DNA of 64,000 nt. It comes from JAAFIP01 sp043774625 (GTDB taxonomy: Bacteria > Pseudomonadota > Gammaproteobacteria > Burkholderiales > Burkholderiaceae_C). The notes under the pieces are model-generated. The model was not told the DNA's origin. It saw nothing but the letters and a program-made list of their open reading frames with translations, and made no database searches. The translations under genes and the position numbers were made by a program. Position 1 is the stretch's first letter; every line of letters begins with the position of its first letter. The stretch spans positions 1-64,000 of the forward strand of contig JAYVTG010000143.1 in NCBI GenBank assembly GCA_043774625.1. The letters run 5' to 3'. Positions 8,181 to 16,203 of this stretch are shown here, piece by piece.

Positions 8181-9224
8181 ATGACCATCCTTTTAGCCCC
8201 GATGGAAGGACTACTTGACTTTGTGCTGCGTGATATTTTGACGCGGGCAGGCGGCATTGACAGATGCGTATCCGAATTCATTCGTATATCGGGCCAGCTG
8301 CTGCCCGACAAAGTCTTCATCCGCATCGTGCCCGAGCTGCTGAATGGCGGCAAAACGTTTGCGGGTGTGCCGGTGCGTGCGCAGCTACTCGGGTCTGACC
8401 CCGTGTGTCTGGCTGAAAATGCCGCACGCCTGGCTGCGCTTGGCCCCGCTGGCATCGATCTGAACTTTGGCTGCCCTGCCAATGTTGTCAACCGCCACGG
8501 TGGTGGTGCGCTGCTGTTGCAAACACCAGAGCTATTAACCACCATCGTCGCCGCAGTGCGCCGCGCTGTGCCCGCGCACATGCCCGTGTCGGCCAAGATG
8601 CGGCTGGGCTTTCTGGATGATTCGCGTGCAGAAGAATGCGCGTTGGCTATTCAAGAAGGTGGTGCTGACGAGCTGGTGGTGCATGCGCGTACCAAGGCGC
8701 AGGCCTATAAGCCGCCTGCTTACTGGGAACGGATTGCCGACATTCGTGCAGTGGTGAAAATACCTGTTATCGCCAACGGTGAAATATGGAACGTTGAAGA
8801 CGCGCGGCGTTGCATGCTGGCGTCGGGTAGCCAGATGCTGATGCTGGGGCGGGGCGCAGTGACCGACCCCGGTCTGGCATTGGCGGTGCAGCAGATGATG
8901 CAACAGCAAACCCGACCCGGGGCGACGGCAATCAACCCGGTTCAGGCAGGGATTACCTGGTTGCAGCTGGTGCCCTTGATAGCCGACTTTTGGCACATCG
9001 TCTGTACCCGGTTAGAACCCAAGGCGCGCGCAGGTCGCCTTAAGCAATGGCTCAATTTTTTGCGCCGCCGTTACCCGGAAGCAGAAGTTGCTTACCTGCA
9101 ACTCAAAACCATCACCAACACGGCGTTGATAGACGACTGGTTGGCCCAGCTCGTGCAAACACAAGGGCAAAAGCAAAAGCAAAGGGTGGACGGGGGCACG
9201 AAGGACTACATAGGCGGCAACTAA
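8181..9224 (+). CDS. dusC: tRNA-dihydrouridine(16) synthase
   Basis: A flavoenzyme of 347 residues that reduces uridine in tRNA. The N-terminal LLAPMEGLLDFVLRDILT matches DusC. The catalytic cysteine is in the loop FGCPANVVNRHGGGALL (Cys near residue 98), and the FMN phosphate site VIANGEIW and LGRGAV follow. I start at 8181 because the family begins directly at MTILLAPMEG; the upstream in-frame ATG at 8154 would add nine unrelated residues. The 3' end overlaps the convergent DUF4864 gene by 4 nt. Confidence 0.9.
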   Translation: MTILLAPMEGLLDFVLRDILTRAGGIDRCVSEFIRISGQLLPDKVFIRIVPELLNGGKTFAGVPVRAQLLGSDPVCLAENAARLAALGPAGIDLNFGCPANVVNRHGGGALLLQTPELLTTIVAAVRRAVPAHMPVSAKMRLGFLDDSRAEECALAIQEGGADELVVHARTKAQAYKPPAYWERIADIRAVVKIPVIANGEIWNVEDARRCMLASGSQMLMLGRGAVTDPGLALAVQQMMQQQTRPGATAINPVQAGITWLQLVPLIADFWHIVCTRLEPKARAGRLKQWLNFLRRRYPEAEVAYLQLKTITNTALIDDWLAQLVQTQGQKQKQRVDGGTKDYIGGN

Positions 9225-9700
9225 GCGACGCCACCTTTGTTGTCTGCCAGCACACAACCCGTAATGCGCCAGGTATTGTTCTTTTGTTTGGTTAGTGTGT
9301 AGGTGGCCAGCCACGCGCCACCATTGGCATCGTTCATTTGCACGCGCTGCAAGGCTTGCCTGTCTTGACCCTCAGTCTTGAGAAAAGTCACCGAAGCGGG
9401 ACGATAGACCACGGGGTAGCCGCTGCGCACCATCGACATGAAGTTGATGGCTGTGCCAAAACTTTTGCGAATATTCGGTGCTGCAAAAGAAAAGGCTTTC
9501 ACGGCGTCGTCTTTGGCAAAAGCGGTCAGTTGGGCTTCTATCACCTCTCGCACCGCCTTGGCGTCTGCTGCTACCAAGGACTCGGCGTGGGCTGTAGGCA
9601 CCCAAGCTGCCAGCAAAGCTACGCTGGTGGCAAGGCAGGCCGCGCATCTGGCCCATCGCTGAAAAAACGAACGCAGAAACAAAGGAGAAGAGTGTGTCAT
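9221..9700 (-). CDS. Exported DUF4864 family protein
   Basis: A 159-residue protein. A cleavable signal peptide (hydrophobic stretch CLATSVALLAAWVPTAHA, cleavage about residue 39) is followed by a compact NTF2-like domain: VREVIEAQLTAFAKDDAVKA at its start and YTLTKQKNNTWRITGCVL at its end, features of DUF4864. No enzymatic motif is visible. It is convergent with dusC and divergent from yaaA, so it is probably a single-gene transcript. Confidence 0.85.
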   Translation of the reverse strand: MTHSSPLFLRSFFQRWARCAACLATSVALLAAWVPTAHAESLVAADAKAVREVIEAQLTAFAKDDAVKAFSFAAPNIRKSFGTAINFMSMVRSGYPVVYRPASVTFLKTEGQDRQALQRVQMNDANGGAWLATYTLTKQKNNTWRITGCVLADNKGGVA

Positions 9701-9752
9701 ACAGCTGCCTCGTGATTTCAGGTGAAAATACAGCTACTAGAGTACACCGTTT

Positions 9753-10526
9753 ATGCTTTTTTTACTTTCCCCCGCCAAATCACTGGACTATGAAACTCCG
9801 GTTTCCAAAGACCTGCCGCACACGCTGCCGCAATTTGTCAAACAGTCTAGCGAATTGATTGCGCTTTTAAAGCCGCAGTCCCCGCAGCAAATTGCTGCGC
9901 TGATGGACTTGAGCGACCCACTCTCGGCACTCAACGTGGCCCGCTATGCCGCATGGTCGCCCAAATTCACCATTAAAAACTCCAAGCAGGCCCTATTGGC
10001 TTTTGATGGCGATGTGTACGACGGCTTGAACGCCAAAACCTTGAATGCTGACGACCTGGACTGGGCGCAAACGCATGTTGGCATGCTCAGCGGTTTGTAT
10101 GGCGTGCTGCGGCCTTTGGACTGGATGCAACCGTATCGGCTGGAGATGGGTACGCGCCTGGCCAATGCCCATGGCAGTAACCTGTATAAATTTTGGGGTA
10201 CGCACATTGCCGACTATGTGAACCATCAACTGGTGGCTGACAAAACACCTGTGGTGATCAATCTTGCCAGCCAGGAATATTTCAAATCGGTAGACCGCAA
10301 GGCACTGAAAGCGCGGGTTGTGGAATGCGTGTTTCAAGAATACAAAAACGACACCTATAAAGTCATCAGCTTTATGGCCAAGCGCGCACGCGGCTTGATG
10401 GCACGCTATGCGATCGAAAAGCGCATCACCACGGTCAAGAAACTGGAATCTTTTAAAAGCGACGGCTACGCGTTTCATGCCGCCGCTTCAGAACCAGACC
10501 GCCTGGTGTTTAGAAGAAAAGTATGA
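9753..10526 (+). CDS. yaaA: Peroxide stress protein YaaA
   Basis: A 257-residue protein of the DUF328/UPF0246 family. The start MLFLLSPAKSLDY is diagnostic, with YDGLNAKTL, SGLYGVLRPLDWMQPYRLEMG and NLASQEYFKSV further on. In E. coli YaaA limits free iron during H2O2 stress and binds DNA. The next gene starts 11 nt after its stop, suggesting co-transcription. Confidence 0.95.
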   Translation: MLFLLSPAKSLDYETPVSKDLPHTLPQFVKQSSELIALLKPQSPQQIAALMDLSDPLSALNVARYAAWSPKFTIKNSKQALLAFDGDVYDGLNAKTLNADDLDWAQTHVGMLSGLYGVLRPLDWMQPYRLEMGTRLANAHGSNLYKFWGTHIADYVNHQLVADKTPVVINLASQEYFKSVDRKALKARVVECVFQEYKNDTYKVISFMAKRARGLMARYAIEKRITTVKKLESFKSDGYAFHAAASEPDRLVFRRKV

Positions 10527-10536
10527 GGACGAACTA

Positions 10537-11385
10537 ATGACCCAACCCATTACCCCCGATCTGCGACAGTGGATCATTGCGCAGGCGCAGGCGGGCCTGC
10601 AGGCCGAAGCCGTGCTCAAGTCGATGCTGGAGTCTGGTTGGAACGAAGATGTGGCCATTGAGGCACTGGAAACCACGTTGCGTGACCATCTGGCTGCTAC
10701 CCAACTGGCGGCCACGCTACCGCCTGCCGTGGCAGTTCCAACGCCCGCGCTGCAAGACTCGCCTTTATATCTGGACTTGCCTGATCGCCGCATTACCGTG
10801 CTGGCAGTCGTGGCAAATCCGCGTATTGTGGTGTTTGGCAATGTGCTGTCAGACGAAGAATGTGATGCCTTGATCGAAGCGGCCAAACCCAGGCTGGCCC
10901 GGTCGTTGACGGTGGCCGTCAAAAGTGGTGGAGAAGAGCTGAATGCTGACCGCACCAGCAACGGCATGTTCTTTCGCCGTGATGAGAACGAGGTTGTTGC
11001 GCGCCTGGAAAAGCGCCTGGCTGCATTGGCCAGCTGGCCTGTAGAAAATGGCGAAGGCCTGCAAATTTTGCACTACCGCCCCGGTGCTGAATATAAACCG
11101 CACTACGATTATTTTGACCCAGACGAGCCTGGCACATCGATGATTTTGAAACGCGGTGGCCAGCGTGTGGCCACCATCATCATGTATTTAAGCGAGCCTG
11201 AAAAAGGCGGAGGCACCACCTTTCCAGACGCGCAAGTGGAAGTGGCACCCAAGCGCGGTAACGCCGTGTTTTTCAGCTACGACCGTGCGCACCCAGCCAG
11301 CAAAAGTTTGCATGGCGGCGCACCCGTGATTGCAGGTGAAAAGTGGATTGCCACCAAGTGGCTGCGCGAGCGACGTTTTGAGTAA
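10537..11385 (+). CDS. 2OG-Fe(II) prolyl 4-hydroxylase-like oxygenase
   Basis: A 282-residue protein. The N-terminal ~80 residues form a helical segment (IIAQAQAGLQAEAVLKSMLESGW). The catalytic double-stranded beta-helix follows, with iron ligands His and Asp in HYDYFDPDEPG (about 188-190) and the distal His in SKSLHGGAPV, then the 2-oxoglutarate-binding Lys in EKWIATKWLRE. Bacterial relatives hydroxylate prolines in target proteins such as EF-Tu; the target here is unknown. I start at 10537 (gaggac lies about 7 nt before it). Confidence 0.88.
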   Translation: MTQPITPDLRQWIIAQAQAGLQAEAVLKSMLESGWNEDVAIEALETTLRDHLAATQLAATLPPAVAVPTPALQDSPLYLDLPDRRITVLAVVANPRIVVFGNVLSDEECDALIEAAKPRLARSLTVAVKSGGEELNADRTSNGMFFRRDENEVVARLEKRLAALASWPVENGEGLQILHYRPGAEYKPHYDYFDPDEPGTSMILKRGGQRVATIIMYLSEPEKGGGTTFPDAQVEVAPKRGNAVFFSYDRAHPASKSLHGGAPVIAGEKWIATKWLRERRFE

Positions 11386-11408
11386 ATTATGGATAAAAAC
11401 ACCGCAAT

Positions 11409-11450
11409 GTCAGCCTGGAATATGCGTAAACTGCTATGAAAATAAGAGCA
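11409..11450 (+). repeat. Dispersed ~50 bp repeat overlapping a start codon
   Basis: Diverged copy reading gtcagcctggaatatgcgta then aactgctatgaaaataagag. The ATG of the downstream hydrolase (11436) lies inside the repeat at the position that is usually gctattaaa or gctatgaaa. Confidence 0.7.
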
Positions 11451-12323
11451 AATAATATTTCGATTGAAGTCGAAGACACCGGTGGCTCAGGCCCTGTCGT
11501 GTTCCTCATCATGGGCTTGGGCATGCAGCTTATCGCCTGGCCACCAGCCATGGTGCAAGCCTTGGTCGATGCGGGTTACCGCGTGGTGCGCATGGACAAC
11601 CGCGACATCGGTTTGTCTGAGCACTATGACCATCTGGGCTCGCCCAACCTGGTGTGGGCTGCGCTTAAGCACAAGTTGGGCATGTCCATCAAACCGCCTT
11701 ACACGCTGCATGACATGGCGCAAGACGCCATTGGCGTACTGGATGCTTTGAAGGTTGACCGTGCCCACATCGTCGGTGCGTCCATGGGCGGCATGATCGC
11801 GCAGCGCGTGGCGCTGGCTGCGCCGCAACGTGTGCTGAGTTTGACCAGCATCATGAGCACCAGTGGTGCGCCTGGACTGCCAGCACCCCAAAGCGAGGTC
11901 ATGCGTGTCATGCTGTCTCGCCCAGCAGGCACTGACGAACATTCTGTAGTGACGCACTATGCCAACTTGTTCAGAGTGATTGGTAGCCCGGCCTTTCCTA
12001 CCGACCCGCACACCCTGCGCGAGCGTATTGTTTTGGCAATGCAACGCAGTTTTCACCCCGAGGGCACCACGCGCCAGATGGTTGCCATTGCTGCAGACGC
12101 GAGCCGCGCTGCACAATTAGCGCAAATCACAAGTCCTACTCTGGTCATCCACGGCAAAGCCGACCCCCTGGTGCCGCACGCATGTGGTGTAGACACGGCC
12201 CAGCGTATTGCAGGTGCACAACTGGCCAGCATAGACGGCATGGGGCACGACTTGCCACCCGGTGTGGTAGAGCGTGTGCTGGCCCACATGCTGCCTTTCT
12301 TTGCTGGCTTGAAAGCCGCTTAA
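11436..12323 (+). CDS. Alpha/beta hydrolase
   Basis: A 295-residue protein of the alpha/beta hydrolase fold. The nucleophile elbow GASMGGMIAQ gives Ser near 118, with Asp in HGKADPLVP (about 243) and His in GMGHDLPPG (about 270). Overall it resembles esterases of the RdmC/proline iminopeptidase type; the substrate is unknown. The start codon lies within a copy of the dispersed repeat and has no clear Shine-Dalgarno. It ends 12 nt before queF. Confidence 0.85.
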   Translation: MKIRANNISIEVEDTGGSGPVVFLIMGLGMQLIAWPPAMVQALVDAGYRVVRMDNRDIGLSEHYDHLGSPNLVWAALKHKLGMSIKPPYTLHDMAQDAIGVLDALKVDRAHIVGASMGGMIAQRVALAAPQRVLSLTSIMSTSGAPGLPAPQSEVMRVMLSRPAGTDEHSVVTHYANLFRVIGSPAFPTDPHTLRERIVLAMQRSFHPEGTTRQMVAIAADASRAAQLAQITSPTLVIHGKADPLVPHACGVDTAQRIAGAQLASIDGMGHDLPPGVVERVLAHMLPFFAGLKAA

Positions 12324-12335
12324 CCTTAACTAGAC

Positions 12336-13214
12336 ATGGCAAACACCCCAGAACAATCCCAGCTAGGCAAAGCCAGCGCGTATGTGGACCAGTACGACCC
12401 GTCGCTGCTGTTTCCTATTGCCAGGCAAAGCAAGCGTGACGAAATTGGTGTAACGAACCCGCTGCCTTTTATGGGAGCAGACTTGTGGACGGCGTATGAA
12501 CTGAGCTGGCTTACTCCGCGCGGCAAACCGCAAGTGGCTTTGGCGCACATCACCGTTCCGTGCGAAACGCCGAACATTGTGGAGAGCAAAAGCTTCAAGC
12601 TGTACCTGAATAGCTTTAACAATACCCGCTTTGAAAGCTTCGCCCAGGTGCGCGAACGCATGGCGCGTGACATAGGTGCTGCCGCTTGGGGTAACGATAC
12701 AAAAGTGGGTGTAACGCTTACAGATATTTCGCAAGCAGCTATTGAAAATATAGCAGGTAATTCGCAATTGCGTGTTGCTACCCAGCATATTGCCGAACTG
12801 GAAGGCACGAACCTGGACCGTCTGGACATCGAATGCACCCAGTACACGCCTGCCCCCGAGCTGCTGACAGCTGCGTTTGACGAAAAGCCGGCGGATGAGG
12901 TGCTGTGTAGCCAGTTACTCAAAAGCAATTGTCTGGTAACCGGGCAGCCCGATTGGGGCAGTGTACAAATCAAATACAGTGGCCCGCAAATCGACCAGGC
13001 TGGTTTGCTGCGCTACATCGTGAGTTTTAGAAACCACAACGAGTTTCACGAGCAATGTGTCGAGCGCATCTACAGCGACATCATGGCGCGCTGCAAACCC
13101 GCCAAACTGTCGGTCTATGCGCGCTATACACGGCGCGGCGGGTTGGATATTAATCCGTGGCGTACCAGCCACCCTCAGGCATTGCCGATGAGTATACGGA
13201 CTGCGCGGCAGTAG
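12336..13214 (+). CDS. queF: NADPH-dependent 7-cyano-7-deazaguanine reductase QueF
   Basis: A two-domain (type II) QueF of 292 residues that reduces preQ0 to preQ1 in queuosine synthesis. The substrate-binding signature ESKSFKLYLNSFN lies near 85. The catalytic Cys and Asp are in NCLVTGQPDWGS (about 198-205), followed by HNEFHEQCVERIY. Residues about 131-140 (SQAAIENIAG) come from a copy of the dispersed repeat and seem extra relative to the family. A decayed second copy of the gene's 3' end lies at 15801. Confidence 0.95.
   Translation: MANTPEQSQLGKASAYVDQYDPSLLFPIARQSKRDEIGVTNPLPFMGADLWTAYELSWLTPRGKPQVALAHITVPCETPNIVESKSFKLYLNSFNNTRFESFAQVRERMARDIGAAAWGNDTKVGVTLTDISQAAIENIAGNSQLRVATQHIAELEGTNLDRLDIECTQYTPAPELLTAAFDEKPADEVLCSQLLKSNCLVTGQPDWGSVQIKYSGPQIDQAGLLRYIVSFRNHNEFHEQCVERIYSDIMARCKPAKLSVYARYTRRGGLDINPWRTSHPQALPMSIRTARQ
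12727..12756 (+). repeat. Dispersed repeat inside queF
   Basis: The core cgcaagcagctattgaaaat then atagcag is read in the frame that gives QAAIENIA within QueF. The outer ccagcgtggaatat half is not recognisable. Confidence 0.7.
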
Positions 13215-13333
13215 TTCAGAAGTTTGATGTAGGGTCAGTGAGTTGTGTGCCAAAAGCGTACGTTTATCCATAGGACTTAACTGTGGACAAGCTCAACTTG
13301 ATGAAAGCCGCATTGAGGATAACGGTTTTTGGC

Positions 13334-13358
13334 GTAAAAAAGAGCGCAACGCGCTCTT
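13334..13358 (-). terminator. Rho-independent terminator of the small minus-strand gene
   Basis: AAGAGCGC-AAC-GCGCTCTT is a perfect 8-bp stem. On the minus strand it is followed by TTTTTTACG, a proper U-tract. It lies about 35 nt beyond the stop of the 59-codon gene. Confidence 0.75.
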
Positions 13359-13392
13359 GTGAATGAGTAATACAGAATAAATCTGCAACGCT

Positions 13393-13572
13393 TCAAGTGT
13401 TTGGTTTGGGCTGAGTGTCAGCGTGCTCGACGATTTTTTCTTCCAACAGCTTTTCACCTTCAAAGCCTGCTATCGCTGCAAGGCCTTTCTTAAAGAAGCC
13501 TGCATCCGGGTCAAGCTTGACCAAGGCCTCCTCTGCCACAACAGCGCCAATGATTTCATTCAGTAATCCCAT
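13393..13572 (-). CDS. Small protein of 59 residues, function unknown
   Basis: An ATG start with ctggag 8 nt before it, a 59-codon frame and a following intrinsic terminator together support a real gene. The protein starts MGLLNEIIGAVVAEEALVKL and ends VEHADTQPKPNT. It is acidic, helix-prone (EGEKLLEEKIVEH), without signal peptide or cysteines. I do not recognise the family. It lies between queF and the tctAB pair, both of which it faces or follows without obvious co-transcription. Confidence 0.55.
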   Translation of the reverse strand: MGLLNEIIGAVVAEEALVKLDPDAGFFKKGLAAIAGFEGEKLLEEKIVEHADTQPKPNT

Positions 13573-13726
13573 AGCTCACTCCAGGTTGGTTAAAAACACA
13601 CATCTTTCATTGTAGCGATGTCCACGTGCATACCAGTCAAGTGCTCAACCCAAAACTACATATACGCAGAAAAAAGCTACAATTTCGACCAAATATCATA
13701 TTGTCGTGCGCGCGATTCATAACGCT

Positions 13727-15271
13727 TTAAGAGGGAAGATGCTCCGATAAAGCGCCAAGCACGCTTGGTGGTGTTTTTTCACCCGCTATGCGCGCTTTGC
13801 GTGCCGTCAAGACAAATGACGTGAGTTGCCATATCAGTACTGCGACAATTGTGGCCAGCAAGGTAGCGCTGATCGGGCGTGTGACGAATGGGCTGAACGA
13901 CCCGCGACTAAGTAGCATGGCACGTCTGAAGTTCTCTTCCATCATAGGCCCCAAAATAAAGCCTAGCATCAGCGGGGCAGGCTCCATTTTCAAACGCAGA
14001 AACAAATACCCCATCAAACCAAAAACAGCCGTAATAAAGATGTCATTCAAATTGTTGTTGATGCTGTAGGTACCGATACAGCAGAAAAACAAAATCGCGG
14101 GAAACAGAACAGTGTAAGGAATTTTGAATACTGATAGCCAGTAACGCACCAATGGCACGTTCAGGATAACCAAGAAACAATTGCCTATCCACATACTGGC
14201 AACCAAGCCCCAGAATATGTCGGGGTGGCTGGCGATCATGTTAGGACCAGGCTGAATCCCTTTGACAATGAAAGCTGCCAACATTAGAGCCATGACGGGG
14301 TTTTCAGGAATGCCGATAGCCATTAGCGGAATGAAGCTGGTACGCGCGGCAGCTTCATCAGCAGCTGCTTGTCCTGCTACGCCTTCAATAGCACCTTTGC
14401 CAATCTCGTCCTTGTATTTGCTGAAACGTTTGTCTACGGCATAGGCGGCAAACTGCGCAATGGTCGGGCCACCACCTGGTAAGATACCCAGAAACGAACC
14501 AATCACGCTACCGCGCAATGCGCTAGGAATAATACGTTTAAATTCTACCCAAGTTGGTATTAAATTGATTTTACCATTGAAGGGCGTCAGCACGTTTTTG
14601 TTATCGAGATTTTTCACAATCTCAGCGATGCCGAAGCAGCCCAATGCGATACTAATCAAACCAATACCATCAGCCAAAAAGGGCAAATTCATCGCATATC
14701 TCTGCATACCGCTGTTCACATCGGTACCGACCATGCCCAGCAAAACACCTACCATGGCCATTGCCAAGCCACTGAGCAAATTACCTGAAGACACCACACT
14801 AACGCAAAAAAAGCCAAGCAACATGAGAGTGCAGTAGTCAGCGGGGCCAAACAAGAAGCCAACCTCCCCTAGGGCAGGTGCCATAGTAGATAACACCACA
14901 ATGGCTACTGTGCCGCCAATAAAGCTGGAGATGCCTGCGGTAAACAAAGCCAACCCCGTTTTACCGTTTAGTGTCATTTGGTAGCCATCAATACAAGCCA
15001 CAATACTGCTCGCATGCGGGATCTTCATGGTGATAGCGCTGACACTGTCGCCGTACTGTGCACCGTAATAGATACCAGCCAACATGATGATAGCGCCGTT
15101 GGTGGGAATAGAATAGGTCAAGGGCAGTAACAAGCTGATGGTCGACAATGGCCCCAGGCCAGGTAATAGTCCCACCAGCGTACCCACCACACAACCGATG
15201 GCGCAGTACATTAGGTTCTGCAGGGTCAGCGCATGCTCAAAACCGAATGCGAGGTTATGTAGTATTTCCAT
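13727..15271 (-). CDS. tctA: Tripartite tricarboxylate transporter permease TctA
   Basis: A 514-residue inner-membrane protein with about 12 hydrophobic helices. The family signature at the N-terminus (GTLVGLLPGLGPLSTISLLLP and YYGAQYGDS) and the second glycine-rich repeat (GSFLGILPGGGPTIAQFAAY near 250) are both present. It is the large subunit of a TctABC-type secondary transporter for carboxylates. It starts at the last base of the tctB stop (TAATG). No periplasmic TctC/Bug binding protein is encoded nearby, so the pair may use one from elsewhere. Confidence 0.93.
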   Translation of the reverse strand: MEILHNLAFGFEHALTLQNLMYCAIGCVVGTLVGLLPGLGPLSTISLLLPLTYSIPTNGAIIMLAGIYYGAQYGDSVSAITMKIPHASSIVACIDGYQMTLNGKTGLALFTAGISSFIGGTVAIVVLSTMAPALGEVGFLFGPADYCTLMLLGFFCVSVVSSGNLLSGLAMAMVGVLLGMVGTDVNSGMQRYAMNLPFLADGIGLISIALGCFGIAEIVKNLDNKNVLTPFNGKINLIPTWVEFKRIIPSALRGSVIGSFLGILPGGGPTIAQFAAYAVDKRFSKYKDEIGKGAIEGVAGQAAADEAAARTSFIPLMAIGIPENPVMALMLAAFIVKGIQPGPNMIASHPDIFWGLVASMWIGNCFLVILNVPLVRYWLSVFKIPYTVLFPAILFFCCIGTYSINNNLNDIFITAVFGLMGYLFLRLKMEPAPLMLGFILGPMMEENFRRAMLLSRGSFSPFVTRPISATLLATIVAVLIWQLTSFVLTARKARIAGEKTPPSVLGALSEHLPS

Positions 15272-15693
15272 TAGATCAAAGGTAGATTAAGGCCAAGAAA
15301 GTATTGAAAACCGAAGGCAATTGCAATCAAGCCTGACGAAATTTTGAGATTACGTATTACCGAGTACGAGGTGCCGGCAAAAGTTGAGCAAAACACCATG
15401 AACACGATGCCCACAATCATGTTGATGTACTCAGACAGCAGTGCAAATCCACACAAGCTGAGTAAAATGATGGCAATATTCTTGACGTTGTAGCTCATCG
15501 GTTCTGGTGCAAGAAAGCGTGCACGTATTGCGATAATCAGACCAATCAAAAACAAAAAGCAACTAACTGCCATGGGGAAAAAGCCAGGACCAGATCTTTG
15601 CAATTCACCCATCGGGTAATTCAACGATCCAAGGCCAAAGAGCAAGGCAATCACCATGAGTAGCAGGCCTCTGACGAAGTTTTGATTATTCAT
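15271..15693 (-). CDS. tctB: Tripartite tricarboxylate transporter small permease TctB
   Basis: A 140-residue membrane protein with four predicted helices, of the TctB (DUF1468) family. The N-terminal motif LNYPMGELQRSGPGFFP is typical. It overlaps tctA by 1 nt. The region upstream contains no transporter gene but a decayed queF fragment, which suggests the transporter block was moved or inserted here. Confidence 0.88.
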   Translation of the reverse strand: MNNQNFVRGLLLMVIALLFGLGSLNYPMGELQRSGPGFFPMAVSCFLFLIGLIIAIRARFLAPEPMSYNVKNIAIILLSLCGFALLSEYINMIVGIVFMVFCSTFAGTSYSVIRNLKISSGLIAIAFGFQYFLGLNLPLI

Positions 15694-15800
15694 ATGCAGC
15701 TGTTTAAAACATTAAAGTAACTGTTAAGCATAAAAGCTAGTTACTCTAACTAAGTCAGTAAATCTACGTATGTGTATGTAAAGTAATGTATGGCTGTTGC

Positions 15801-15947
15801 GTCGAGCGCATCTACGCGGCATCACGGTGCGTTACAAGCCTGCCAAGCTCTCGGTCTATGTGCGCAATACACGACGCGGCTGGTTGGACATTAATCCGTG
15901 GCGTACAAGTTGTCTACAGGAATTGCCGGTGAGTGTACGGGCATGGT
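15801..15947 (+). pseudogene. Decayed queF 3' fragment
   Basis: The sequence gtcgagcgcatctac and, after a gap and frame change, a stretch translating as KPAKLSVYVRNTRRGWLDIN then PWRT and ELPVSVRAW match the C-terminus of the intact QueF at 13062-13205 (KPAKLSVYARYTRRGGLDIN, PWRT, LPMSIRT). Several substitutions and a frame shift near the start show an old or foreign copy. Only about 147 nt remain. Confidence 0.85.
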
Positions 15948-16010
15948 ACACCACGGTGAATTTCCGCTAGCCCCAGGCTGCTACCGTTTGACGCTCCAAC
16001 CACCATTGCA

Positions 16011-16084
16011 GCAGGGTGAGCGTATGCTGTTGACCCGATTTTAGGTACTCCTACATGAGGGGCAAGAGCATACGCTCACCCTGC
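16011..16084. repeat. 18-bp perfect inverted repeat with 38-nt spacer
   Basis: GCAGGGTGAGCGTATGCT at 16011-16028 is exactly complementary to 16067-16084. No T-run follows either arm, so a simple terminator is unlikely. It lies between the queF remnant and the crotonase gene and could be the end structure of a lost mobile element. Confidence 0.8.
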
Positions 16085-16155
16085 GTACAAGACCAAGCCC
16101 CTGCCATTAGCAACACACTCACGAATAGAGATAAAACATGAAATAACAAGATTAC

Positions 16156-16203
16156 GCTACAAAAGTAGTAGCTGCTCGCGCAATATCTACGCTGACTACA
16201 GGC
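16156..16203 (-). repeat. Dispersed ~50 bp repeat at the crotonase 3' end
   Basis: Reverse-orientation copy reading gtagctgctcgcgcaatatc then tacgctgactacaggcc. The TAG stop codon of the minus-strand crotonase gene (16196-16198) falls inside its outer edge. Confidence 0.8.

Larger units (their letters stand above)
15694..16195. other. Gene-free stretch with remnants
   Basis: No intact gene. It holds the decayed queF 3' fragment (15801-15947), an 18-bp perfect inverted repeat (16011-16084) and part of a dispersed repeat (from 16156). The first ~100 nt upstream of tctB are A+T-rich and probably hold its promoter. Confidence 0.7.

Noticed and set aside
13727..15693. tctAB as part of a complete tripartite transporter
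   Set aside because: No TctC/Bug binding-protein gene lies adjacent; only the two membrane subunits are present.
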